A stretch of 64,000 bases of DNA from Nitrospirota bacterium (GCA_016936655.1 JAFGXL010000025.1:17269-81268); one strand, 5' to 3'. Numbered from the stretch's first letter, positions 27,205-36,381 are shown. Notes: a model not told the origin generated them from the sequence alone. Numbers and translations: made by a program.

Positions 27205-28215
27205 ATGAAGGAGGCTCTGCTTTACGAAAAAGCAGAGGGCTTCAAGGTTAGGTGCCTGTTATGTCCTCATAAATGTACAATTGCCGATACAAAAAGGGGC
27301 TTGTGCGGAGCCAGACATAATAGGGGAGGAACCCTCTACTCTGATGTTTATGGAAAGGTTGCAGCGAGGAATGTTGATCCTGTTGAGAAGAAACCGCTTT
27401 TCCATTTTTATCCTGCATCAAGGTCGTATTCCATAGCTACGGTAGGTTGCAATTTTAGGTGTCTGCATTGCCAGAATTCTGAAATATCCCAATATCCTAA
27501 ACATAACGAAGCTGTGCCCGGCATTGATATGAGCCCTCAGGATGTGGTGTCAGAGGCAGCAGCGAGCGGATGCCAGAGCATATCCTACACCTACACAGAG
27601 CCTACGGTATTTTTCGAGTTTGCTCTTGACTGCGCAAAACTGGCGAAAAAGAGAGGGCTCCTTAATATATTTGTGACTAATGGATTTACTTCAAGAGATG
27701 CTATAGAGATGATAGCTCCTTATCTTGATGCAGTGAATGTAGATCTTAAAGGCGATGAAGAGTTTTATAAAAATGTCGAGGGCGGCAGGCTGAAACCTGT
27801 GCTGGATTCAATCCGGCTTTATAAATTGCTTGGTATATGGGTGGAGATTACAACGATGATTATTCCCGGCTTCAATGATTCAGACCGGTTTTTAGAATGG
27901 GCTGCAGAATTTATCAAATCGGTTGATCCGGCTGTGCCATGGCATGTGAGCAGATTTTACCCGACCTACAAAATGAATGACATCTCTTCTACTCCTGCAT
28001 CTACTCTGGAGCGGGCACGCAGCATAGGGCTTAATGCAGGACTCAAATATATTTATGAGGGCAACCTGCCTGAAAGACCGGCAGAGAATACAAACTGCTC
28101 TTCCTGCGGAGAGCTTCTTATCGAGAGAAACGGTTTCTTTGTTAAAAAAGTAAATCTTCAATCATCCGTATGTCCTAGATGCGGATACAAGCTTGAAGGG
28201 GTCGGCTTGCCATAA
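27205..28215 (+). CDS. amrS: AmmeMemoRadiSam system radical SAM enzyme
   Basis: The 336-residue radical SAM protein has the cluster motif CxxxCxxC in GCNFRCLHCQN (near residue 81). It has an N-terminal cysteine pattern CLLCPHKC...GLCGAR and a C-terminal zinc-ribbon-like CSSCGE...CPRCG. This layout is that of the radical SAM component of the AmmeMemoRadiSam set, which resembles pyruvate formate-lyase activating enzymes. The usual partners AmrA and AmrB (Memo-like) are not in the window. The substrate is not established. GGAGG precedes ATG 27205. Confidence 0.87.
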   Translation: MKEALLYEKAEGFKVRCLLCPHKCTIADTKRGLCGARHNRGGTLYSDVYGKVAARNVDPVEKKPLFHFYPASRSYSIATVGCNFRCLHCQNSEISQYPKHNEAVPGIDMSPQDVVSEAAASGCQSISYTYTEPTVFFEFALDCAKLAKKRGLLNIFVTNGFTSRDAIEMIAPYLDAVNVDLKGDEEFYKNVEGGRLKPVLDSIRLYKLLGIWVEITTMIIPGFNDSDRFLEWAAEFIKSVDPAVPWHVSRFYPTYKMNDISSTPASTLERARSIGLNAGLKYIYEGNLPERPAENTNCSSCGELLIERNGFFVKKVNLQSSVCPRCGYKLEGVGLP

Positions 28216-28396
28216 CTGTTATCAAAATTTAGTTCATCCCCCCCGTTTATATATTCATAGCCATTGCTTCTGCCGTAATTCTGACCGTGTCAAGTCTGTT
28301 TTTTTGTTTGAAAAAATCTGACTGCATAATATAAGCTAATTGCCAATTATGCTTTAAAACTAAAGATCTTTGTATTAGGAACGATATATAAAGCCT

Positions 28397-30664
28397 ATGT
28401 TCAAGCTGATAAACAGCCCAGAGTTTAGCCATACAAAGAGATTTCTTCTCTACTCGGTCTCTCTGCTAAGTGTTATCTTTATTGTTTCTGCTGCATGGAA
28501 TATAGCAATGACTAAAGAAGGCACTATCGAAAAGGCAAAATTCGAAGCTCGCACCATATATGATCACAATGTTGCCTATAAAAAATGGAATGCTACACTG
28601 GGCGGTGTTTATGCAGTTGTCAGCCAGAAAAATCAGCCTAATCATTTTATAAATCCGGAAATCAGGGAGCTAAATTATGCTGATAAACAGCTAGCCCTGA
28701 TAAACCACTACCAGATGACAAAGAGCGCATATGAATTAATGAGCGAGGACAAAGGCGCAAACATCTTTAACAGGGTAATAAGCCTCAATCCGATGAATCC
28801 GGCAAACAAGCCTGATGAATGGGAGAAGTCAGCTCTGATCTCTTTCGAAAAGGGGCTTGAAGAGTTTAGCGAGGTTGCTCAGATTGGAGGCTCGCCTTAT
28901 CTAAGAGTGCTCAGACCATACAGGATGGAGAAGGAGTGTCTTAAATGCCATGAGTATCAGGGGTACAAGATCGGAGATATAAGAGGCGGCATAAGCATAG
29001 GTGTGCCAATGGCTCCTTATCTAAAAAGCGAAGAAAATACCATTTATACAATCATAGGCACTCATATGGCTATGTGGATTATAGGATTTGTAGGCATCGC
29101 TTTTTTCTCTATTAGGCTTATGAAAAATGAGAAAGACCGGCGTTACACAGAATGGAAGTTTAAGACTCTTTCGGATTTTGCAGTTAACTGGGAGTATTGG
29201 GTAAATGTTGATGGAGACATTGTTTATATGTCTCCATCAGCGCTTAATATTACAGGATATTCTGTTACAGAGTTCATGAAAAGCAGGGAACTCGTGCGGG
29301 CTGTTGTGCACCCTGAAGATCAAGAGACCTATGATTCTCATATAGAAAACTTTGCACTTATGGATAGCGGAGAGACAGAGTTCCGGATAATAACCAAAGA
29401 TGGTCAGGTAAAATGGATATCTCACATATGCGAACCTATATATATTGACGATCAGTTTCTGGGAAGGCGTATAACTAACAGGGATGTTACTGACAGGAAA
29501 AAACTGAAGGCACAGCTCATGCAGTCTCAGAAGATGGAGTCACTGGGTCTGATGGCAGGTAATGTTGCTCATGATTTCAACAATATACTTACAACGATAA
29601 TGGGCTTCAGCGCGTTGCTTAAAGAGACACTTTCTCCTCATGATACAGCAGCATCCAGATACATACAGAATATTCTTTCTGCCTCTGATAGAGCTCACGC
29701 ATTGACAAACAGCCTGCTCACATTTAGCAGAAAACAGATTGTAAGACCTGAGGAGATGAGCATAAAGTCTGTTATTAATGAGATTGAACCTATGCTTAAG
29801 AGGCTCATTGGAGACGAGTACGAACTCCAGATCAATTTAAGCGAAGATGACTACTGCGTATGCGTGGACAAAAACCAGATTGAGCAGGTGATAATGAATA
29901 TCGTCACAAATGCCCGCGACTCTATGGCAGATGGTGGTCTTATATCTATAGAAACATCAACCGCAAAGGTAGATGCGGAACAGTTCGGAAAGAACCATAT
30001 ACCCCCAGGATTTTATATGATACTTTCTATAGCTGATACTGGAACAGGAATAGACAAAAAGGACATACCGCACATATTCGACCCGTTTTTTACAACCAAG
30101 GAAAAGGGCAAGGGCACAGGACTTGGACTTTCGATAGTATATGGAATAATAAAACAGCACAGCGGTTTTATTAATGTATACAGCGAGCCCGGCTCTGGCA
30201 CAACATTCAAAATATATCTGCCTGTTTCAGACAAAACATCAGGCACAACAGTCTGCTCAGTTTCTGACGAGCTTTTTGAGGATGACCTTACAGGCAGCGG
30301 AACCATACTTGTTGCAGAGGATGAGGCAGGAGTAAGAGAGCTGATTACAGAGGTGCTCCAGAGGTCAGGCTATAATGTGATCGCTACCATTGATGGAGAG
30401 GATGCTGTGCATGAGTACAAAAAGAATGCTGACAAAATAAACCTCTGCATACTCGATGTAATGATGCCGAGAAAAAACGGCAAAGAGGTCTACAGGATGC
30501 TAAAGACAATCAATCCGGGAGTCAAGGTTATATTTATTAGCGGATATACGCAGAACATACTCAGCTCAAAGGGAATATACGAAGAGGGCCTGATATTTAT
30601 TCCCAAGCCTCTCAATATCAATAAACTGCTCAGCCATGTAAAGGCTGTCTTTTCTGAAGTTTAA
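28397..30664 (+). CDS. DUF3365 c-heme hybrid sensor histidine kinase
   Basis: The 755-residue membrane kinase has a transmembrane helix (about 15-36), a periplasmic DUF3365 domain with heme motif CLKCH (Cys181, Cys184, His185) and a second helix (about 218-240). These are followed by a PAS domain (about 255-370), a histidine box NVAHDFNNILTTIMG, an ATPase domain (NIVTNARDS, DTGTGID, GKGTGLGLSIV) and a C-terminal receiver with its Asp in CILDVMMPRKNG. All catalytic residues seem present. The sensor half resembles the protein at 21297. No ribosome site of normal spacing is visible. Confidence 0.9.
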   Translation: MFKLINSPEFSHTKRFLLYSVSLLSVIFIVSAAWNIAMTKEGTIEKAKFEARTIYDHNVAYKKWNATLGGVYAVVSQKNQPNHFINPEIRELNYADKQLALINHYQMTKSAYELMSEDKGANIFNRVISLNPMNPANKPDEWEKSALISFEKGLEEFSEVAQIGGSPYLRVLRPYRMEKECLKCHEYQGYKIGDIRGGISIGVPMAPYLKSEENTIYTIIGTHMAMWIIGFVGIAFFSIRLMKNEKDRRYTEWKFKTLSDFAVNWEYWVNVDGDIVYMSPSALNITGYSVTEFMKSRELVRAVVHPEDQETYDSHIENFALMDSGETEFRIITKDGQVKWISHICEPIYIDDQFLGRRITNRDVTDRKKLKAQLMQSQKMESLGLMAGNVAHDFNNILTTIMGFSALLKETLSPHDTAASRYIQNILSASDRAHALTNSLLTFSRKQIVRPEEMSIKSVINEIEPMLKRLIGDEYELQINLSEDDYCVCVDKNQIEQVIMNIVTNARDSMADGGLISIETSTAKVDAEQFGKNHIPPGFYMILSIADTGTGIDKKDIPHIFDPFFTTKEKGKGTGLGLSIVYGIIKQHSGFINVYSEPGSGTTFKIYLPVSDKTSGTTVCSVSDELFEDDLTGSGTILVAEDEAGVRELITEVLQRSGYNVIATIDGEDAVHEYKKNADKINLCILDVMMPRKNGKEVYRMLKTINPGVKVIFISGYTQNILSSKGIYEEGLIFIPKPLNINKLLSHVKAVFSEV

Positions 30665-30709
30665 TTCTGCCAGAATCCGGAAATTCTCCTAAAATAAAAG
30701 CCATCATAG

Positions 30710-30715
30710 TATAAT
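30710..30715 (+). promoter_or_regulatory. -10 box placing a leaderless start on the next kinase gene
   Basis: A perfect TATAAT at 30710-30715 ends six bases before ATG 30722. A consensus -35 box is not visible. Transcription would begin at or within a base or two of the start codon. Confidence 0.4.
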
Positions 30716-30721
30716 TTGTTG

Positions 30722-32020
30722 ATGCATACCTACAGGTCGGGTAAAACATACAGATATCTTGCAGCCATTTTGCTGATGTTCTCGCTGCTGACAGCTGCTA
30801 GCGCGTATATGACTTACAGCAATTCGGTTGTTTCTGCCCAGGAAGGGCTGAGACTTCAGGCTATGGCAGTTGCATCAGGGCTTGAGGCGGCTATTCATAA
30901 GGGTTCTGCAGGCAGGACAGATATGTTTGCCGAGATAGCTGCGCGCGGCGCATGGGAGGCTATAGCTTTTGTCAGTCTGTATGGAGCAGACGGCACTATT
31001 GTTGCTCATTCTAACAGAAACCTTGTGAATACAAAATCAGATGCAAGCAGCTTTGATGAGAAGATAAAAAAAGGAGACCCATCATTCGGCATATTAAAAC
31101 TTGGCACAGATGAAAAGGTATTTGTTCTGGATCTTCCAGTTCAGGATAGTCGTGAGCTTTTGAGGGTAGCGCTTCATACATTTTCTGCTGATATGACTAT
31201 ACAGCAGGCGCGCAGGCAGGTTATAACAATAGCCGGTCTGATCATTCTGCTCTGGATCACCGGTTTCTTCTTTGTCAGATACGCAAAGAGGGCAGAGGGG
31301 CTGGCTGAGCAGATGCATGAAAAGGAGCGCTTCGCTATGCTGGGTGAGATGGCTTCAGTGCTTGCGCACGAGATACGAAATCCACTCGGCAGTATAAAGG
31401 GGTTTGCGCAATATCTGCTCGAATCAAAAGATTGCGCATCAGGCAGTTCTCAGGCTATGCATGAAAATCTGGGCATAATAGTATCTGAGTCAGAAAGGCT
31501 TGAAGCTCTTACAGAGGATCTTCTGCTTTATGCGAGGCCTGCTGCTGTAGAGATAAAAAAGTTTTATCTGAAGGAGCTTGTGTCTGAGGTGTTGATGTCA
31601 GCTATGGGCAGACAGCCGGCTGACCTTAAGGACAGGGTGCATGTTGAAATAGCGGATAGCATCATGGTAAATAGTGACAGATACAAACTCTTTCGCATAC
31701 TGCTTAATCTGGTGAGAAATGCGGATGAGGCATCAGGCGGCATCGGCAGGATATGGATAAAAGCACTGAGCCCTGAAGATCCTGAAGGCAAGGTGGTTCT
31801 TACAGTAAAGGATGACGGCCCAGGGATGGACATCAGCACAAAAGCTAAGGCTTTCGACCCGTTTTTCACAACCAAGGCAAAAGGCACCGGGCTGGGTCTG
31901 GCTGTTGTGGGCAAACTTATGCATGAGCTAGGCGGAGAAATATCTCTCAATACAGAAAAAGGTAAGGGAACAGAGTTTGCTTTAACTCTATCAAATTCAA
32001 AAAGGGTGAAAGATGAATAG
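30722..32020 (+). CDS. Membrane sensor histidine kinase, ZraS/NtrB-like
   Basis: The 432-residue kinase has two membrane helices (about 13-33 and 164-186) around a periplasmic sensor domain. The dimerisation domain has LAHEIRNPLGSIKGFAQ, and the ATPase domain has NLVRNADEA, DDGPGMD and GTGLGLAVV. ATG 30722 is preferred over the in-frame TTG codons at 30716 and 30719. No ribosome site is visible. It overlaps its response regulator by 8 bases. The pair, together with the ZraP-like gene downstream, has the layout of an envelope-stress ZraSR-type system (inference). Confidence 0.88.
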   Translation: MHTYRSGKTYRYLAAILLMFSLLTAASAYMTYSNSVVSAQEGLRLQAMAVASGLEAAIHKGSAGRTDMFAEIAARGAWEAIAFVSLYGADGTIVAHSNRNLVNTKSDASSFDEKIKKGDPSFGILKLGTDEKVFVLDLPVQDSRELLRVALHTFSADMTIQQARRQVITIAGLIILLWITGFFFVRYAKRAEGLAEQMHEKERFAMLGEMASVLAHEIRNPLGSIKGFAQYLLESKDCASGSSQAMHENLGIIVSESERLEALTEDLLLYARPAAVEIKKFYLKELVSEVLMSAMGRQPADLKDRVHVEIADSIMVNSDRYKLFRILLNLVRNADEASGGIGRIWIKALSPEDPEGKVVLTVKDDGPGMDISTKAKAFDPFFTTKAKGTGLGLAVVGKLMHELGGEISLNTEKGKGTEFALTLSNSKRVKDE

Positions 32021-33341
32021 ACAGGACTTCAGAATAATGGTTGTTGATGATGACAGGTCATTCCTGGCGCTTATCACAAAGATACTCTCTGACGAAGGAT
32101 ATACAGTGAAAGCTCTTGGCGACCCTGCTGAGGCTATAGATGTTATGATGCAGTTCTACCCTCACCTTGTTATAACAGATCTTAAGATGCCGCAGATGGA
32201 CGGTGTTGAGCTTATGCAGAGGCTGCGTGAAGACGCGCCATTCTGCTCGTTTGTACTGATAACAGCCTATGCTACTGTAGATACCGCTGTTGCTGCCATG
32301 AAGAGCGGCGCTTCAGACTACATAACAAAACCGCTGAAGAGCCCGGATGAACTGCGCACTCTCGCGCAGAAGTTTTTTGACATAGAGAAGATGAATTCCG
32401 AAAAAGAGGTGTTGCCAGAAGATATGCCGCCTATGGATGTGCTTTTTGCAGGCATGGAGGGCATAATGCAGACAGCAAGAGAAGTTGCCCCACTTGATAC
32501 GACTGTTATGCTCTATGGTGAAACTGGAGCAGGCAAGAGTCTTATAGCAAACGCCATGCATATAATGAGCGGAAGGCCGGGGCTCTTTGTAGATATTAAT
32601 TGCGCTGTTATACCTGAAAATTTATTGGAGTCTGAACTTTTTGGCTACGAAAAGGGAGCATTCACAGGAGCTGTTTCAGCTAAAAAAGGCAAGTTTGAGC
32701 TCGCTGGAGACGGTACTATTTTTCTTGATGAGGTTTCAGAGATGTCACCTACTCTGCAGGCCAAGTTCCTTAAAGTGCTTCAGGACAAGAAGTTCGAAAG
32801 GCTGGGATCATTAAATACAATAAAGACAGATGCTAGAATCATAGCTGCCACTAACAGGGATCTCAAAGCTCTTGTGGATGAGAAAAAGTTTAGGGAAGAT
32901 CTTTATTATAGGCTTAATGTATTCCCTATGACTATATCTCCATTAAGAAGCCGCAGAGACGCAATCGAGCATATAGCAAAATATCTTCTGAAAAGAATAT
33001 CAGCAAGACTGGGCAAGCTGGTGACCGGCATATCTGATGAACTTATGCAGAAGATGAAGACATACAGCTGGCCCGGCAATATAAGAGAACTCCAGAATGT
33101 CATAGAGCGCGGTATTATAGTTTCTAAATCATCCAGTCTGGTGCTGAGCGATTCCATATCAGGGGTTGGTTCTTCTTCATCATCAGCTCCAGAAATGGGT
33201 CTGGATATTAAATCAGCTGAAAAGGCTGCTATAGAAAATGCACTTGTGCGTACAGCAGGCAACCGCAAAGAGGCATCAGCAATACTCGGTATATCATTGC
33301 GTGCGCTCCAGTACAAGATAAAGGAGTATGGGATTAAATGA
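32013..33341 (+). CDS. Sigma-54-dependent response regulator, NtrC/ZraR family
   Basis: The 442-residue protein has a receiver domain (1-120; phosphorylation site in VITDLKMPQMDG), an AAA+ domain with Walker A GETGAGKS, the sigma-54 contact loop GAFTGA at 215-220 and Walker B DGTIFLDEV, and a C-terminal Fis-type helix-turn-helix (AGNRKEASAILGISLRALQYKIKEYG). Everything needed for activating a sigma-54 promoter is present. One such promoter lies 80 bases beyond its stop. Its kinase partner is the overlapping upstream gene. Confidence 0.92.
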   Translation: MNRQDFRIMVVDDDRSFLALITKILSDEGYTVKALGDPAEAIDVMMQFYPHLVITDLKMPQMDGVELMQRLREDAPFCSFVLITAYATVDTAVAAMKSGASDYITKPLKSPDELRTLAQKFFDIEKMNSEKEVLPEDMPPMDVLFAGMEGIMQTAREVAPLDTTVMLYGETGAGKSLIANAMHIMSGRPGLFVDINCAVIPENLLESELFGYEKGAFTGAVSAKKGKFELAGDGTIFLDEVSEMSPTLQAKFLKVLQDKKFERLGSLNTIKTDARIIAATNRDLKALVDEKKFREDLYYRLNVFPMTISPLRSRRDAIEHIAKYLLKRISARLGKLVTGISDELMQKMKTYSWPGNIRELQNVIERGIIVSKSSSLVLSDSISGVGSSSSSAPEMGLDIKSAEKAAIENALVRTAGNRKEASAILGISLRALQYKIKEYGIK

Positions 33342-33420
33342 GAGCGCATTTTTTGCGTGTAAAAGTGCAATAAATGCTTTTTTTTATAGCATGATTGTTG
33401 AATTAAAACCTTTTTTTATC

Positions 33421-33436
33421 TGGCATGGCAGTTGCA
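33421..33436 (+). promoter_or_regulatory. Sigma-54 (-24/-12) promoter
   Basis: TGGCATGGCAGTTGCA matches the RpoN consensus TGGCAYR-N4-TTGCW; the GG (33422-33423) and GC (33434-33435) are exactly ten bases apart. It lies between a sigma-54 activator and the ZraP-like gene. A short imperfect inverted repeat, GCGCA (33344-33348) and TGCGT (33354-33358), about 65-75 bases upstream could be an activator site (weak). Confidence 0.88.
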
Positions 33437-33490
33437 TTGTCATATGCGAGGTCAGTAGACATCAAAGATAAAAAAAAGGAGGAGTTAATC

Positions 33491-33895
33491 ATGAAAAAGG
33501 TATTTGCAACAGTTGTGGTAGTAATCTTCACATTGGGTCTTGCTGTGTCAGCGTATGCATTTGGTCCTGGGGCTGGCCCTCGTGGCGGCTTCTATGCCCA
33601 GACTACACAGTCTCCAGCATTTACACCAGAGCAGGTTCAGAAGTTTGCACAGTTCCAGAAGGACATTCTTCCGCTTAAACAGAAGATGCTTCAGCTCAGA
33701 ACAGATCTTTTCGGGCTCAGGACTCAGCAGAACCCTGACTGGAAAGCTATAGCTGACAAGCAGAAGGAGATGGTCGATTTAAGAGTAGAAATCCAGAAGA
33801 AGAGGACAGACGCTGGCCTTTTATATTACGGGTACGGCTTTAAGGCTGGCAATAAAGGATCTAAGGGCTCCAGGATGGGAGCATGCAGATTCTAG
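33491..33895 (+). CDS. ZraP/Spy/CpxP-like periplasmic protein
   Basis: The 134-residue protein has a clear signal peptide (MKKVFATVVVVIFTLGLAVSA-YA). An alpha-helical segment with FTPEQVQKFAQFQ (LTxxQ-type) and a second helix rich in Lys, Gln and Leu follow. This is the pattern of the Spy/CpxP/ZraP group of periplasmic chaperones and metal-stress proteins. The ATG at 33491 has GGAGG 9 bases before it; the open frame extends to 33425, but that falls in the sigma-54 promoter. The tail is Gly/Lys/Arg-rich and ends ACRF. Confidence 0.82.
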   Translation: MKKVFATVVVVIFTLGLAVSAYAFGPGAGPRGGFYAQTTQSPAFTPEQVQKFAQFQKDILPLKQKMLQLRTDLFGLRTQQNPDWKAIADKQKEMVDLRVEIQKKRTDAGLLYYGYGFKAGNKGSKGSRMGACRF

Positions 33896-33920
33896 TAATC
33901 TGTAATAAAAAATGGAGATA

Positions 33921-33943
33921 TCCGGGCAGTATATCTGCCCGGA
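33921..33943 (+). terminator. Hairpin between the ZraP-like gene and the next gene
   Basis: TCCGGGCAG-TATAT-CTGCCCGGA forms a perfect 9-base-pair stem with a 5-base loop. It lacks a T-run, so it may be an attenuator or an mRNA-stabilising hairpin that lowers expression of the downstream gene instead of a full terminator. Confidence 0.6.
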
Positions 33944-33955
33944 TTAACAAATGAG

Positions 33956-34414
33956 ATGAGAGTTAGATTTTGCATAAGTGCTTTGATGGCTGCGTCCCTG
34001 ATGGTTCTAACGTCTGTTTTTTTTGCTTATGCACAAACAGAACAGGACGCAGGATATGACCAGAATATAGAGGTCTCATTTTCAGGAACAGTATCTGCTG
34101 TTTCTGAGGAGGCTCCTCTTATGCAGGGTAGAAGCGGATTTATGAGAAAGCGGCCACCCAGGCAGCAGATTCTTCTTACAGTTAAAAGCTCCGGCAGGGT
34201 ATATCAGGTGATTACAGGACCTGCATGGTTTATGCGGAAAAAGAACATCGCTTTTGCAGCAGGAGATGAGGTGAATGTTACAGGAGCCAAGGTCTTTGGC
34301 AGGGACGGAAATCTCTACATCATTACCAGACATATCAGCATACCTTCCACAGGCTCGAGCATAGCGCTTAGAGACAGCATGGGCAGACCTGCCTGGCGCA
34401 GGCATTCACAATAA
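33956..34414 (+). CDS. Exported protein, possible OB-fold, unknown function
   Basis: The 152-residue protein has a signal peptide (hydrophobic core ALMAASLMVLTSVFFAYA) and a compact domain of alternating beta strands: EVSFSGTVSAV, QILLTVKSSGRVYQVITGPAWF, AAGDEVNVTGAKVF and GNLYIITRHI. The arrangement resembles small bacterial OB-fold proteins that bind cations or oligosaccharides, but I cannot name a family with certainty. It is downstream of the sigma-54 promoter and hairpin, so it may share envelope-stress control with the ZraP-like gene. Confidence 0.72.
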   Translation: MRVRFCISALMAASLMVLTSVFFAYAQTEQDAGYDQNIEVSFSGTVSAVSEEAPLMQGRSGFMRKRPPRQQILLTVKSSGRVYQVITGPAWFMRKKNIAFAAGDEVNVTGAKVFGRDGNLYIITRHISIPSTGSSIALRDSMGRPAWRRHSQ

Positions 34415-34433
34415 GATAATTACATGATATAAT
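34405..34433 (+). promoter_or_regulatory. Sigma-70 promoter of the pilus assembly operon
   Basis: TTCACA (34405-34410) and a perfect TATAAT (34428-34433) are 17 bases apart. It overlaps the stop codon of the preceding gene and lies 41 bases upstream of the TTG start at 34475. Confidence 0.65.
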
Positions 34434-34474
34434 TACGATTAATATTTTATCCTGGCCATAATGGGGGGCACTAT

Positions 34475-35836
34475 TTGGCAGCGCGCATAGCGGTGAGCCT
34501 GGAAGAAAAGGGTGTCAGAATAGTTTATGCAGCAACAGGACCTAAAAGCATAAAAATACAGAAGACTCTTCTTATAAACGAAGAGGAGCTGGAGAGTTTT
34601 CTGAAAAAAGAGCATTCGCGCAGTTTCATTGTTTCTGCAGACTTTAAAAATATTTTTCATGATCTTATCCAGATCCCTCCGGTTGCAGACAAGTTTATAA
34701 AAAAGATTGTATCAAACGAGATCAGAAAGCGTGCCCCTGAACTGGGCAGGTTTCTATTTAGCTACGAGGTCATTGGAGAGAGGTTTATAGAGGGACGAAA
34801 AGTTAAAGATGTTTTTGCTGTTGCTGTTTCAGAAGAAGAGACAGACAGGATCATAGCCCGGTTTGCTTCCTGCGGCAAGACTGTTGACGCAATATATCCC
34901 AACATATCGTGTATAGCAGCATTTGCTTCTGCGTCGAGCTTCGGCTCTGAGGATCCTGCGCTATTTGTATCTGAATCAGGATTCGCAAAAACTCTCTTTC
35001 TTATTAACAAGGGCAAGCTTGTATTTGTGAGGACAGCCTCATCAACAGGAAGCGGTATGCGTGATTTTGATGTTCAGAATGTGAATATGACAATAAGCTA
35101 CTGCAGGCAGACTCTCAAGCTTAATCCTTCTGTAGTAATGCTTGCGGGCGCTTCATGCCATGAGTATGAGGCCTCAGGAGAAACTATTATTCCTTCAGTA
35201 TGCATGATGCTTCCTACGGGAGTTTACGGAAGACAGGATGTGATTTTGGATAATATCTTTCCTGTCTCAGCTCTGCTCTATCGTAAAAAACTGAAACAGT
35301 CAAACATGCTGCCATGCAGCTATAAGACAGAACAGATGGTCAACACATTTTTCAAAGTTGGGGCAGCCTGTTTTGTTCTGCTGAGCGCTGCAGGCATAGT
35401 TAGCCTCAGGATCAGCTCAGACAGAGTTAGGTTACATGAGCATAAGATAAAGACTCTGTCAGCACAGGTTGCAGCGGCTGCTCCGGCAGCTGTTGAAATC
35501 AGGGATATGCAGTCCAGGCTGAAGCCCTTTATGTCGGCTATAGATGCGCTGAACCTATCAAGTTCTGAGCCTTCCATAAAGAAAGCTCTCTCGTCAGTCG
35601 GATCATTTGGGTCAAAAGGCATTTCTCTGGAATCGTTGTCATTTAGGGTAGAGTCAGGATCTGTATTTATAGCATCCAAGGGCTATATAAAATCAGGCAG
35701 CTATTTGCAGGCACAGCAGATGTTTGCTGAACTCATTGATTCGCTACAGAGGAGCGGTTTTAAGATGCGTTCAAAAAAACTGGATCTAAAAGACAATGTG
35801 TTTAATATCGAAGCTATTCAGAAGGGCTTGAAATGA
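34475..35836 (+). CDS. MshI/PilM-PilN-like pilus assembly protein
   Basis: The 453-residue protein joins a PilM-like cytoplasmic actin-fold domain (about 1-270) to a membrane helix near 290-310 and a PilN-like periplasmic part, with a coiled coil at about 315-350 and an alpha/beta domain after it. This fusion matches MshI of MSHA pili and GspL of type II secretion. The start is TTG 34475, supported by GGGGGG six bases upstream and by the absence of another start nearby. It overlaps the next gene by 4 bases. Confidence 0.75.
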   Translation: MAARIAVSLEEKGVRIVYAATGPKSIKIQKTLLINEEELESFLKKEHSRSFIVSADFKNIFHDLIQIPPVADKFIKKIVSNEIRKRAPELGRFLFSYEVIGERFIEGRKVKDVFAVAVSEEETDRIIARFASCGKTVDAIYPNISCIAAFASASSFGSEDPALFVSESGFAKTLFLINKGKLVFVRTASSTGSGMRDFDVQNVNMTISYCRQTLKLNPSVVMLAGASCHEYEASGETIIPSVCMMLPTGVYGRQDVILDNIFPVSALLYRKKLKQSNMLPCSYKTEQMVNTFFKVGAACFVLLSAAGIVSLRISSDRVRLHEHKIKTLSAQVAAAAPAAVEIRDMQSRLKPFMSAIDALNLSSSEPSIKKALSSVGSFGSKGISLESLSFRVESGSVFIASKGYIKSGSYLQAQQMFAELIDSLQRSGFKMRSKKLDLKDNVFNIEAIQKGLK

Positions 35837-36381
35837 ATATGCTCAGAAAGTATTCTGCCCCAGTGCTTTTCTGCATATTAGGGATAATCTTTGCTGTCAT
35901 ACTTGCAGCCCTTCTTATTCAGGACAAAAAGGCCAAGGCTCTGGAAAAGAGAGCCTCTGAGTTGCAGAGGAGTGCAATCTCTGCAATGAGGCTCAGTCCT
36001 GCAGCTGATGACCTGCGTAAGATGATGGCAAAAGCTGAATCAGCTCTTCCTTCAGGATATGACAAAATGAATCCAGAGACAGAGATATTCAGATCTCTCG
36101 ACAGAATCAAAGGCATATTTAAGAACTCTGAGATGAAGGTTTCTGATTTTGATTACACGAATAATATGGTTGCAATGACTGTATCTATCAAAGTTTACAT
36201 TACAAACTATCCAGTTTTTGCAGATAGTATGTTCAGGCTTCAGTCATCCGAGTTCCCGTTTTTCAGCATCTTAGGAGTCAATATGCTCAGTTCTAAGGAT
36301 GACGGCGCAGTAACTGCAGACATAAGCGGCAGGCTCTGGTTTCCGTCAAAAGTAAGCAGCCCTGAAGGCGGCGCCAAATGA
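35833..36381 (+). CDS. MshJ/PilO/GspM-like inner-membrane pilus protein
   Basis: The 182-residue protein has a single membrane helix (about 9-30), a coiled coil and a small alpha/beta domain (about 80-170), the PilO/GspM layout. Sequence motifs are weak in this family, so the assignment rests on topology and its place between MshI-like and MshK-like genes. It starts in a 4-base overlap with the previous gene and ends in another with the next. Confidence 0.68.
   Translation: MNMLRKYSAPVLFCILGIIFAVILAALLIQDKKAKALEKRASELQRSAISAMRLSPAADDLRKMMAKAESALPSGYDKMNPETEIFRSLDRIKGIFKNSEMKVSDFDYTNNMVAMTVSIKVYITNYPVFADSMFRLQSSEFPFFSILGVNMLSSKDDGAVTADISGRLWFPSKVSSPEGGAK

Noticed and set aside
30716..30721. 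TTG codons as start of the kinase at 30722
   Set aside because: ATG 30722 is the better start codon and the TTGs overlap the region expected to precede transcription start.
33425..33490. Upstream in-frame extension of the ZraP-like gene
   Set aside because: It would start inside the sigma-54 promoter, whereas ATG 33491 has GGAGG and begins a normal signal peptide.
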